From contig OZ023197.1 in the NCBI GenBank assembly GCA_963995505.1, positions 13,576,475 to 13,640,474 of the forward strand: DNA of 64,000 nt, written 5' to 3'. The notes under the pieces were generated by a model, which worked only from the letters and a program-made list of their open reading frames with translations, was not told the DNA's origin and made no database searches. A program made the position numbers and the translations under genes. The DNA comes from Hypericum androsaemum. Lineage: Eukaryota; Streptophyta; Magnoliopsida; Malpighiales; Hypericaceae. Shown piece after piece: positions 39,205-49,261 of this stretch (positions are counted from its first letter, which is position 1; every line of letters starts with the position of its first letter).

Positions 39205-41610
39205 CTATAGTAACATCTCAGCAATCTGCACAGCATTGAGTGCAGCTCCCTTGCGTATTTGATCACCGCAGACGAAGATGTCCAACCTGTTGGGATGGAT
39301 TGTTGGAAACACGGCTTCTTCGAGAAGCAGACAAGATTGTTCGAAAAGAATGTAAAAAATTCAGTGTTACCCATGATTCCCATATTGGGATACGTCGCGT
39401 CGGATCCTGCCAACTGCGACATCATCTTTGTTTGATACCTCCAAGGGTATGGGGAAGTGATTCGATGAACGGTCATCAATGACCACCACCCCAGGAGCAT
39501 TCTTCAGAATTTCCCGGGCTGTATCCAAGAGAAAGAACAATTTGATTCAACCACTGATTTACTAAACATCAACATCCCATGGAAAAAAATGGGCAAGAAT
39601 ACTTCAGGTACCACTAAGTCTACATGAAAAGTAAGGGACAAAAGGAAGGAGTGGTCAACAAATAACTTCGATAATATCTGCAGAGATATAAATGCCACAC
39701 CATAGCCCCTCCGTTGCGGATTTAGAGCGACGACAGGAATTGGTAGAAAAGCCACTACTAGCGCAACATGAGGTAGTGCAACATAATACCTCATCAAGGG
39801 GCGTCTGAAATTGCAGATTGACACTTTCAGCATGAGCTCGCATGACTGGGACTCGGATACGAGTGGCAGTCACTTTAACGTTCTTGTCATTCTGCAAGTA
39901 GCTAATTTACAGAGGCATTTTCATTAAGAAACAACTATAATCATAAAGCGTGGTAACTGAATAAACTTCTGATCTAAGACTCACCCAGATTTTCCTGGTT
40001 TCTTTCACCAACTTCATTTCCTCCTCGTTGTACCCATTCGGTGTAATAGGTGCATTATGTGAAAACAGACTAAAAGCATACTGCAGCCAATGATACCAAG
40101 AGGTCAGCTTGGGGTACTTGATAACTGATAAAGCTAGCTTCGGGCACATAGCCAGTATACAAGCAAACAAACAAACCTGTTGGTTAAAGATGTTACAAGT
40201 TGGTGGTTTCCCTTCCAAAACCTTGAACAGATGTAAACGGAATCATCAGCAAAATATGATGAGTAAGCTGATAATAACAAAATATGACCCGAGAGGAAAA
40301 GACAAACCTCACGAGTTTGCAGCTCAAGCTCTTCCATTTTTTAGCAGCACCAGCACCACTGGCTGCCTGTTATGTACTGACAACCATGCGCAGCACCTGC
40401 GAGTCCAAACTCCACAACGTTGTTCAAATTATCCGAACGTGTATCACTAGCTCAATGAAACGAGCAGCACAGAAATCAGTAACCATAAACACAAAACAGT
40501 TCCAAAAAGCTAGCCAGAAATTTCCATTCACTGAACGAATGACCAGAAGCCCAACCCGACTATGATACCGACCAAAGACTATCATGTTCGTATCAAAAAA
40601 GTTCCAACAGGAACACAAACACTACCAAACACTCATCCTACGAGACCTAATGAACCCTCAATCAGTCGCAACTCCACTGTATGCAAATCACAACAATTGT
40701 TTCCGACACAAAAGGCAAGCATTCAACATCCGGTGACTTCGAATTATATAAAATACATACATTTCCATCCCGGTGACTTGAAAGATTTGAACACGAGACA
40801 GGGCCATAATCCGAAACAAATCATCCCCCTAACTCCGAACTCAAAAGACGATAGATACTTCACAAAACAAAACAACGGCACAACAGACATAAACTTTCAA
40901 ACTCGAACACGACCATGATCAGACAGCCAAAAGAAGACGCGGGTCCCTGGTGACTTCGGAGTAGATAATGGTGGAGCAATTCGGGTTGTAAACAACCCGA
41001 AATTGCTGAACCAACACTCTCTCCCAATCCTAATACATTTCTCTCTCACCTTAGCCCGCCTAACTATGCAATGGCGTGGCGGCCATCAAGCAGATAATGG
41101 TGGAGCAATTCGGGTTCGAAATCAAGCACCCTTTACCCGACCCGGCCTTGATCCCCGCCATGGCCTCCGGGTTCACCTCCGGGATCACCAACGGCACCGT
41201 CTCGTCCATCCTAAACGCCGAGCTGTTGTCCACCACAACCGCCCGCTTGGCGGTCGCCACCGGCCCGAACTCCTTGCTTATCGACCCCCCGGCCGAGAAC
41301 AGGGCGATGTCGACGCCGCGAAGCTCCCGACGGTGAGCTCCTCGACGGTGTAGCCCCGGCCCTGGAAGGTCATCTGCTTCCCGGCGGAGCGCCGGGAGGC
41401 GAGCATCTTGATGGAGCGGTAGGGGAAGTCGCGGTTGGAGAGAACGGAGAGGAACTCCTGGCCGACGGCGCCGGTGACGCCGACGACGGCGAGAGAGGGG
41501 CCGGACTCCTGGAGGGACATTCGGATCCGGGCGGGTCCCGGTCGTCGGGTCCTGGGTTTGAGGGTGGGGTTGGAGAAGAGGGCTTAGGTCCGGTTGGTGA
41601 GGGTCGCCAT
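39205..41610 (-). pseudogene. Aspartate-semialdehyde dehydrogenase pseudogene (At1g14810-like)
   Basis: ASADH reduces aspartyl phosphate to aspartate semialdehyde in plastids, on the path to lysine, threonine, methionine and isoleucine. Minus-strand homology covers the whole enzyme: A-V-V-G-V-T-G-A-V-G-Q-E-F (nucleotide binding), N-P-N-C-S-T-I with the catalytic Cys, G-K-P-P-T-C-N-I-F, N-G-Y-N-E-E-E-M-K-L-V, R-V-P-V-M-R-A-H, and the end [12 protein letters not shown]. Several changes break it. An in-frame stop falls after eight codons of the transit peptide (ATG 41610). One base is lost after V-G-S-F near 41325. A TAC-like Tyr codon is TAA in S-T-Y-Q (about 40370). A frameshift lies at A-A-[A]-M-E-E-L near 40345. 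Exon 6 lacks an in-phase acceptor. Introns remain, so it is a decayed gene, not a processed copy. Sequencing error could explain one change, not all. Confidence 0.87.
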
Positions 41611-41833
41611 TTGGGGGGAGGAAACGGGTTTCGGGAAACGGGTCGGTTTTGGTTTGGTTTTGGGTTGGTGGAAGATTTTGAGTGGGAGAGTGACCGGCGA
41701 CGGCTTGGTTTATCTATAACGAGGCGGGTTTAAGGGGGAAAAGAACGTTGACCTTATGACTTTTTGACTTTCTTTTTTGAAACCTGGCTTTTACGTTGTT
41801 GCTCGGGTAATGTCATGTATTTCATACCATCGT
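41611..41833. other. Former ASADH promoter region
   Basis: G/T-rich repeats of GGTTTTGG type followed by AT-rich sequence. No gene is seen. Confidence 0.4.
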
Positions 41834-41836
41834 TTC

Positions 41837-42307
41837 AGGGTGACCAAAAATATTCGATATTCGTTATTTGTATTTTGTATCCAAAATATTTTTAGATTTG
41901 GATATTTTTAAATTCAGACTCGGATACAGATTATTCGAAATAAATATATTGGATTCAGATATTAAAAAAAATATAATAAAATTGATATTTAGAATATCCG
42001 AAATATCCGCGTTCAAAATCAAATTTATGAATCCCCTTAAGCCCATTTCTAGCGGTAGCCACAAACACTAATGCTAGCTTGTGTGAACTAGTAATTGATA
42101 GGTTGTGTGGAACATATATTTTTGCACTAGTTAGGTTGTGTGAAATTATACTAAATTAGTGGAAGACTTGAAAAATTGGATTATCTGTATCCGAAATAAA
42201 TTCGGATATCTGATAGTGAAGAATTCGGACTCGGATATTAAAAATACTTATTAGAATAGTTCAGATAGTTATAATTTTGGATACGAATAATCCGAATACT
42301 CACTCCT
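41837..42307. mobile_element. Possible hAT-like MITE
   Basis: Left edge GGGTGACCAAAAATATTCGATATTCG resembles the reverse complement of the right edge (GGTAGGAGTGAGTATTCGGATTATTCG). The interior is a run of ATTCGGATAT and ATATCCGAA palindromes like the hAT MITE at 5343. No clean 8-bp TSD was found. Confidence 0.35.
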
Positions 42308-42565
42308 ACCAATGCTTAATGATTAGGATTATAACAAATTATATCTCGTTTTTCAAAAATCGGTGGGTGAATTCCTACATTTCTGCAATGGAAAAACCTT
42401 CTTCCGTACGGAAACAAAACCCAACGCCAAGAAAAGAAATATTACGAACGGTGAATTTCTTATTACGAAAAGAAATATTTTGGTGCAACTTTGTGAGGAA
42501 TATGAGTACATCGGAACCATTTTATCTTTCGTCATATATATTAATATATCTATCTTTAAATACTT

Positions 42566-43236
42566 AGACAAATTATTCTTAGGTTCCTGGTTTATAGTTT
42601 TATTATTCGCAGGTTTCTAGCTTTCGAAAATAGTGTATGAGGTCCCTAATCACCGGATCGATCTTTTTAAAAATTATTGTTTTAAAATACGGGTTTTGGT
42701 AAGGGCCGGATTTTGTCTTTTTTTTGCCTGACCGGTCCGACCGGTCAGACTACTGATCAGATCGGACTTTATAATTAAATTTTTAATAATTTTCAAATAT
42801 TATGTAGAATAAATAGTTGAAATATAAGTTTCAAAATCTATATTTTAGAAAATATCAACCAATTTATAACATATAAAGTCTATTTTTCTTTGTTGATTAA
42901 GAAAAATCGAGCATACAATACTATTTTTTGTTTAATTTTTTTACTGATTTGGCTAAAATTCGGTCAGACCTAACAGTCCGATTCAAAAATCAGTACGAAT
43001 CATCTGGTCTGACCGGTTTGACGGGAGGCCATTTTTACCCCTAAAAATGGACCACTCCGGTCGGACCGCATTTTTTAAAACTATGTTAAAAATCTCCGGA
43101 GAAAATTTCCGATCTGGTGACTAGGGACCTCGGACCAATATTTTCTTAAAAAGCAGGAACCTCATACACTATTTTCGAAAGCCAGGAACCTACGAGTAAT
43201 AAAACTATAAACCATGGACCTGGGGATAATTTACCC
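42566..43236. mobile_element. Mutator-like MITE (copy H) with 9-bp TSD
   Basis: The inverted arms (about 42566-42665 and 43110-43236) share AGGTTCCTGGTTTATAGTTT, TTATTATTCGCAGGT and CTTTCGAAAATAGTGTATGAGGTCCCT-like stretches. The flanks carry a perfect 9-bp direct repeat, TAAATACTT, at 42557-42565 and 43237-43245. A 9-bp TSD with long TIRs is the hallmark of Mutator-like elements. The 671-bp element has no coding capacity. Confidence 0.88.
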
Positions 43237-43245
43237 TAAATACTT

Positions 43246-43616
43246 TGGTGTATCTTCCTCGTGTCACTTGTCTAGAGAATAGGTGTATCCTCTTCTTCTT
43301 CTTTTCCTATGGACACAGCGGTCGTAATGTCTCAAGGTACGAACGAGGTTGCATTAGATTGATTGCACTCCAAATCCATGGCATTTCCTTATTACATTGG
43401 AAGGGTTTGAACCGTTCACTTCCTCACAAATATGGAGCAACTTTCACCACTTGACTGTATGCTGGCGACTGTCTAGGAGCCTGATATGTGCACAGGGAAG
43501 GGAAGGGAAGGGATTCGGGTTGCGGATAAAGTTCAGATTTTGAGCATGAGATTATTCGAATCCAGCGTTTCGTGTTTTGTCAGATTCATTAAGCTTTATG
43601 CAGTTGCAGAAACTTG
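43246..43616. other. Sec14 3' flank
   Basis: Nothing recognised beyond the probable 3' UTR of the Sec14-like gene. Confidence 0.4.
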
Positions 43617-45625
43617 TCAACTCTCTAATGGACGTAGTACAACTTCCTGTATAGCTACAAGCTTTGCTCGACCACCGTACTCTTCCGGCAACGCTTCTTC
43701 CCCGACGTCCTTCACGAGATCCCGTCTATCTCCCTCGTTGGTTACGATCACAATCTGCGGTCATCAAACAAAAAAAACACGTGATTGAATATCCAAATAC
43801 TCGAACTCGGGATATTGTTCGAAGCAAATACCTTTTCAAGTGTAGCCTTGTCAAGGAAATAAGAGATCATCTTCCAGACACAAACGAAAATCTGTGGCAT
43901 GTGTAAAATGTAGCACTTTGCCAATCGCTCCGGGTAGTAAGACTGCACGAGTAAGAGTTAAAAACATATTCAGCATAGGTATAAATTACTTTACTTGGCA
44001 GACTAATCCATGTTCGAGCCGGATAACAAAGCTCTCTCGACAAGTAGATGATCTATACAACACATGATAAAATTATATAGGAGAAGAGTAACCTGCAAGA
44101 ATTGGAATCCTGTTATAAATCCACGAGCATCGATGTTCTTGTATGTAATATGTTGCAAATCAAGGATCGCAACCAACTTCTCATCTCCAATTTCTCTTCC
44201 TTTGAATGAACTGAGACAGGGTCAGCAGATACCCTCGTGAGAATGTAGATCCAAGGAGCACACTAAATGGAGAAAATAAGCAGTGGAGTAGGTGGATTTT
44301 CCAGCGTGCGATGAGACGTGGGGTCAACAATAGGCTACGGGATCAAGATATGTTAGAATCTCCATATTCAACTCAGAACGTCAAGAAAATGAGTATGTGG
44401 ATTTTCCACACTTATAAACAAGTTCACCACACTTGTAACTAACAATGTGGTAATGCCAACACGCCTTTCACGTCTCAGGTAGTCAGGTTCACTAAGACGG
44501 TTGAAGAATACATTTACGAATGTTTCACAATAACGTGAAAGAAGTGAAAATAATTTCATTTAACAGATGGAGATAGATAAATACTATCAATCAAAGATAT
44601 AGTGATTTACTCAACATCAGTAGTTTTTAGTTGGTTCCTCACCTGGCAATGGTTTTGTCTAGGGAATGGACCACAAACTCTACACAAGATGAGACCGCCA
44701 TCAATCAGATGTTTTTACTTGTTCTTCTGACCATAATGGATAAATAAGTGAGCCTTTCTAACTAGGCAAATGAGAGATTGGTTTCGGTTCATCATAAGTT
44801 TCAAGAATATGCAAGTTCAATCACTGAACTACCAATTCTCAGAGGAAGGGCTAAACTAAAGCAACATTGAACTGAAATTTAAGCAGTTAGATACCCACTT
44901 TATTTAACTTTTTAGCCCATCTATTACTAGAAACCAAAGGGATCAGAGGGTAGAGTCAAACTAATTACTCTTGAACTGGGGTTGGTCCTTGGCAGGAAAA
45001 TGCCTGCTTGCTTTGACAAGCACAAGCGGGTGTCCGGTTCTAGACAAACTTTGCAAGAAGGCTTTCCTTGTCGCCAGTTCATCTTGGACTTGGGATTCTG
45101 GGATGAACCCGTCAGGGACAAACGAAGCCCTCCATTTCTGCCACTTCACAAACATCTTCGCCGCCTTTTCCGTGTCCATTGACCTTGCTACCAAGAACCT
45201 CATTAATGTTGGATCCCCATACTTCTGTACATTAGCACCAATTCAGAAACTGGTCCTTCTAAGCTCAACTGCATCAACAAAGGTACTTATGATCTAGATT
45301 CACTCATTCAACATTTTCAAACTACTCGTGAATACCTAGCTTTCATTTGAGCATTCATGACCAAAGAAGTCAACTTTTTTTTAACTACTTCTTGTTATCC
45401 AGAGTTGATCATTACCGAACCTTGCTTAGGGAGACTGTCCGAACCTCGTTTAATGAATCCAAATCTATTATCAACTTCACATGAGTCAACTTTAACCTAA
45501 AGATTCTATCTTTGAGGTGACAAACAGGAAAAAAATGGCAACTTTGACCTTACCTCAGTGGAAGAACCAAGGTGGAGAATTGAATTCCCTATCTGGGTCA
45601 AAGCAAGCTCTTGGCTTCCCTCCAT
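43617..45625 (-). CDS. Sec14/CRAL-TRIO lipid-transfer protein (At1g14820-like)
   Basis: Six minus-strand exons join in frame: 45554-45625, 44969-45224, 44643-44679 (only 37 bp), 44093-44210, 43832-43942 and 43617-43754, giving 243 residues. The start M-E-G-S-Q-E-L-A-L-T-Q fits the family N-terminus and is preferred over the in-frame ATG further upstream. A CRAL-TRIO N-terminal helix region (M-R-F-L-V-A-R-S-M-D, then W-Q-K-W-R) is followed by the lipid-binding domain with H-P-L-V-L-V, K-L-V-A-I-L-D-L, F-L-Q-S-Y-Y-P-E-R-L-A-K and the closing L-P-E-E-Y-G-G. Such proteins bind and move phosphatidylinositol or similar lipids between membranes. All motifs and splice sites look intact. A transposon begins 125 bp upstream of the start codon, so its promoter may have been rebuilt. 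Confidence 0.93.
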
Positions 45626-45749
45626 CGTTGCACCTAAGAACTGACAGAGAAGAGGGAATTGAGTTTGGGTCGATTCCTGTCTCAAAAGGTACACTTCAGT
45701 TAAAGGCTTGGACTTTCCCACTCATTAAGACATCAAAGGAATTAATAAA

Positions 45750-47131
45750 GAGAAAATTACGCTCAGGTCCCTGTAGTTTGACATCCCTCCCTCTGGAGTT
45801 CTTGCATTTTCGAAATCGTTCTTGACGTCTCCGAAGTTTGGTTTTATCAACTCTCGGGTCCCTGACGACTTTTTTTCATTTTTTGTCATAGAAATGATCA
45901 AAATACCCTTAAACAAAAAATAAAAAAATTACCTTCTTCAACCTTTGAATAAAAATATCAACCACAAAAAATCAACCCAAAACCAAGATCAAACTAACTA
46001 AAATCAAGAACACGACCAAGAACATCAAGAAGACTCTCTCTCCCGCTCCTTTCCCTCTTTCCCTCTCTCATCCTTCCTCCTTCGTCCCCTCTTCTCTCTC
46101 CCCTCATCTTCAATCCTCCTTCACCTTCAACCTCCCACATTCCTTTGAAAACCAATTAAACACACAAAAATATCCATGGACGCTCACTCCCAATAACCCA
46201 GCAAGCTGGTTCCCTTCGCAGGGGAGACGCAGGTGTGCTTATCTATTTCCTACCGCTCGTGTGTGCAATTCAAGGTCAATCTCGAACTCAATCTCGAACA
46301 TTTGTCTAGACTCGGCACCACGGAGCCTCCAGCAGATGATTCTAGTGCAAACAAACACGATAAAAGTGACACTCATCCTTCGAGTCCCCAATTTTTATCA
46401 AGAACCCCCAAAAACCATAAAGGAAATGACTTTACTAAGAAAACACTAAGTTACTAGTCAAAGCAAGAGACTTCGGGTAATTTACGAGGACCCATGAGCT
46501 GGAGAAGGGGAGAGGGGAAGACCCAGATCAAGAATTCTCGAGAAAATGTCAAGTCTTGAACTGGGTCAACATGGGAACACGATAACAGCTGAACCATAAA
46601 AGGAATGGAACCAAATTGGTAGACCCGAGAGATTAATTGGAATCCGAAAATTGCTTCGGGAGGACTCAAAGTTGATTTCCCGTGAAGAAAGGTAGGAACT
46701 TGAGAATGGATGGTGAGAATCCGATGAGAGAGATAGAGAGGGAGGGGATAAGGTGAAGAGCAAACATAAAATTATAAACAAATTTAATTACTTTGATAGC
46801 AGGGCCGAGGGAGTAAGGCTTCAAGGATTGATGATTTGGTTAGTTGATTTTTTCTTAATGTTCTTGGTCGTGTTCTTAATTTTAGTTAGATTGATCTTGA
46901 TTTTGGGTTGATTTTTAGTGGTTGGTGTTTTTGTTCAAAGGTTGAAGAAGGTAATTTTTTTATTTTTTGTTTAAGAGTTTTTGGTTTTTTCATGATCAAA
47001 AATGAAAAAAGAGCCGTTGGGGACCCGAGAGTTGATAAAACTAAATTTCGGGGACGTCAAAAATAATTTCGGAAATACGGAACCCTAAAGAGAGGGACGC
47101 CAAATTACAGGGATCTGAGCTTAATTTTCCC
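45750..47131. mobile_element. Mutator-like element (copy D), 283-bp TIRs, 9-bp TSD
   Basis: The left arm 45750-46032 and right arm 46851-47131 match in inverted orientation over their full length, opening GAGAAAATTACGCTCAGGTC and GGGAAAATTAAGCTCAGATC. They share TTTTATCAACTCTCGGGTCC and a long block ending AACACGACCAAGAACAT. A perfect 9-bp TSD, ATTAATAAA, lies at 45741-45749 and 47132-47140. This is the best-preserved copy and defines the family. The 820-bp interior has open frames (e.g. 46233-46457) I cannot identify; it could be captured host sequence. Confidence 0.94.
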
Positions 47132-47140
47132 ATTAATAAA

Positions 47141-49261
47141 CGGTGGGAGAAGCTGAAGAAGATCTTAGTCTGGCATAGGACAGTGACATGTTAGCTGTTT
47201 CTGGTCACTCATCATTTCAGATTTTTCCAATACTATTAGAGCAAGTGTTCGGATAATTTGTTAGTAATGAGTCAATTTGACAAAATATAAAAAACAATCA
47301 TATTTGTTTATAATAAGTGTACGTGGATTAGTCTGGCAGATTTGTAGCGGAAGCAACTGAGACGATTACGTGCAAGAATAGTGGGGTTGGATTGGGTACA
47401 AAATACTTCCATTCCAAACAATTTTGAGTAAAAATATGCAGGAATTTTTTTGCAAAAATGCAGAAATACGAAAACTAAAATAAAAAAAAGTCACACTGGT
47501 CGGTATCGTAAACGGGACATGCTACTATCGCAAATACGAAAAATTCACTAGCAAGTAAAAATAACGGGACATGCCGATATCACATAACAAGGCATGTCAA
47601 CGCGGTCCCCTTCACTCTAAACCGTCCAAAATGATTTCCTTTACTTCGTACCCAATCCAAAACTCGGGAATAGTGGATTCGTTTTATTTCTTCGCATGGC
47701 CGAGGTTTTGACTTCAATTGTTCCCTTCAGGCTTGAGCTAAACATTGAAGTTGTCCTATATTACGTTTTTTGGTATAAAAGTTGTCCTATATTATTACTT
47801 TAATACCAATTAGATTGATTTAATAATTACAAAAAGATTATTAAATTTTTATCTTACTAGTTACTACAAGTGTTATATTTTTATTTAAACAGTTCTGATA
47901 CATGTATTCGTTCAATGGGTAAATATGAAATTTTTAAACATGACTAATCCTATCAAATACAAAATACCTAACCTCAATTGATTTGAGATTTTGATGCAAC
48001 TTAAACAATAACAACTTTTGAGTGATAAATGCATTTGATGGTTAAATCTGAAAAATTAACATTGGTTAAAAATTTGTCACAAAAACTATCAAATTTAAAA
48101 ATTTTGTTATAAAAATAGAAAAAATTAAATCACATGATATTAAATTTAAAATGCATGAAACCATAACACACTGAAAAAAACTCTAAATTACAAGACATCA
48201 CCACCAGCAAACCAAGCAATGTTGAGCATCAGGATTCTCTCTAATATTATAACTAATGAGAGAGTTAATCTAACTTAATAAAATGATCTTGAGTTCGTGT
48301 CATTAGTAACACAATAGTGTTAAATACTGCTTTATTACTGTCCAAAAATTTTACATAGTTCAAATCTGAATTAATTCGTATAAACTAAATAGAAAAACAT
48401 TGCCAAGTCAGTCCGAATCATAAGTTGTCAGATTTTAATTTAATAGTTGTCAACCGCCGACAATCAATTAGATATTTAGATATCCGCTGCACCGACTAAT
48501 TCCAATTCGAACCAAATGAGCTAGCAATCCATTTCAGTCAGTTAGATGTAACAAACCGCTTGATAAGTCAAAGATATACAAACAAAGCCCTTGATTGCAC
48601 AGAGAAGATCGATCAGCATCAACACTTGGCAATTGCACATTCAATGAGTAGATGAAGCATCATGTCACCAACAATAAGCTAATAGCTACTACACAATTAT
48701 GATGGCAACAGGCCATCCAGTTGAAATCTGATGGTACAAACTTATTTTTCCTAGAGACTATTACAAGACAACAACAATACTAGATTCTAGCTGAATCACT
48801 CCCTACCATCTGCATTGGCTCATCCAACACAGATGTGAACCTCCCCTATGTATATACTACATCTTGGTATGCGAACAAAGCTTTGAGCATGAGTCTCTCC
48901 TCCACATTTTGAAGATAGGAGAACCCGGATCGAGAACGCCCGGCTCGAACATGCGCATAAATACCTGTTGCATATTCGTATTTGATTAGGCGGTTCAATG
49001 ACGCTACACAAAAAGGAAAGGGATTATAGCATAGATGTAAGACTCCCGAAAATGTATCTACACTTGCAAGCCATTAGTATCAACTTTTGTTTATCAGGCC
49101 AAAAGGATTCCCTCACACGAAATGCGACGCATGCAACCAAAACATCAGAATACAAGTCCTAACTCGAGAAGAATGTGAACATGCAGGAAAAAACATGCAT
49201 CAAAGAAACCAAACGCGGATGTCAAAAAGGCACTTACAATAAAGCCAAGCAGCCAAACAAC
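47141..49261. other. Intergenic, ARR 3' flank at right
   Basis: No gene recognised. A short tract repeats CGGGACATGC (about 47514 and 47567). Sequence near 48820-49260 is probably the 3' UTR of the response regulator gene. Confidence 0.45.
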
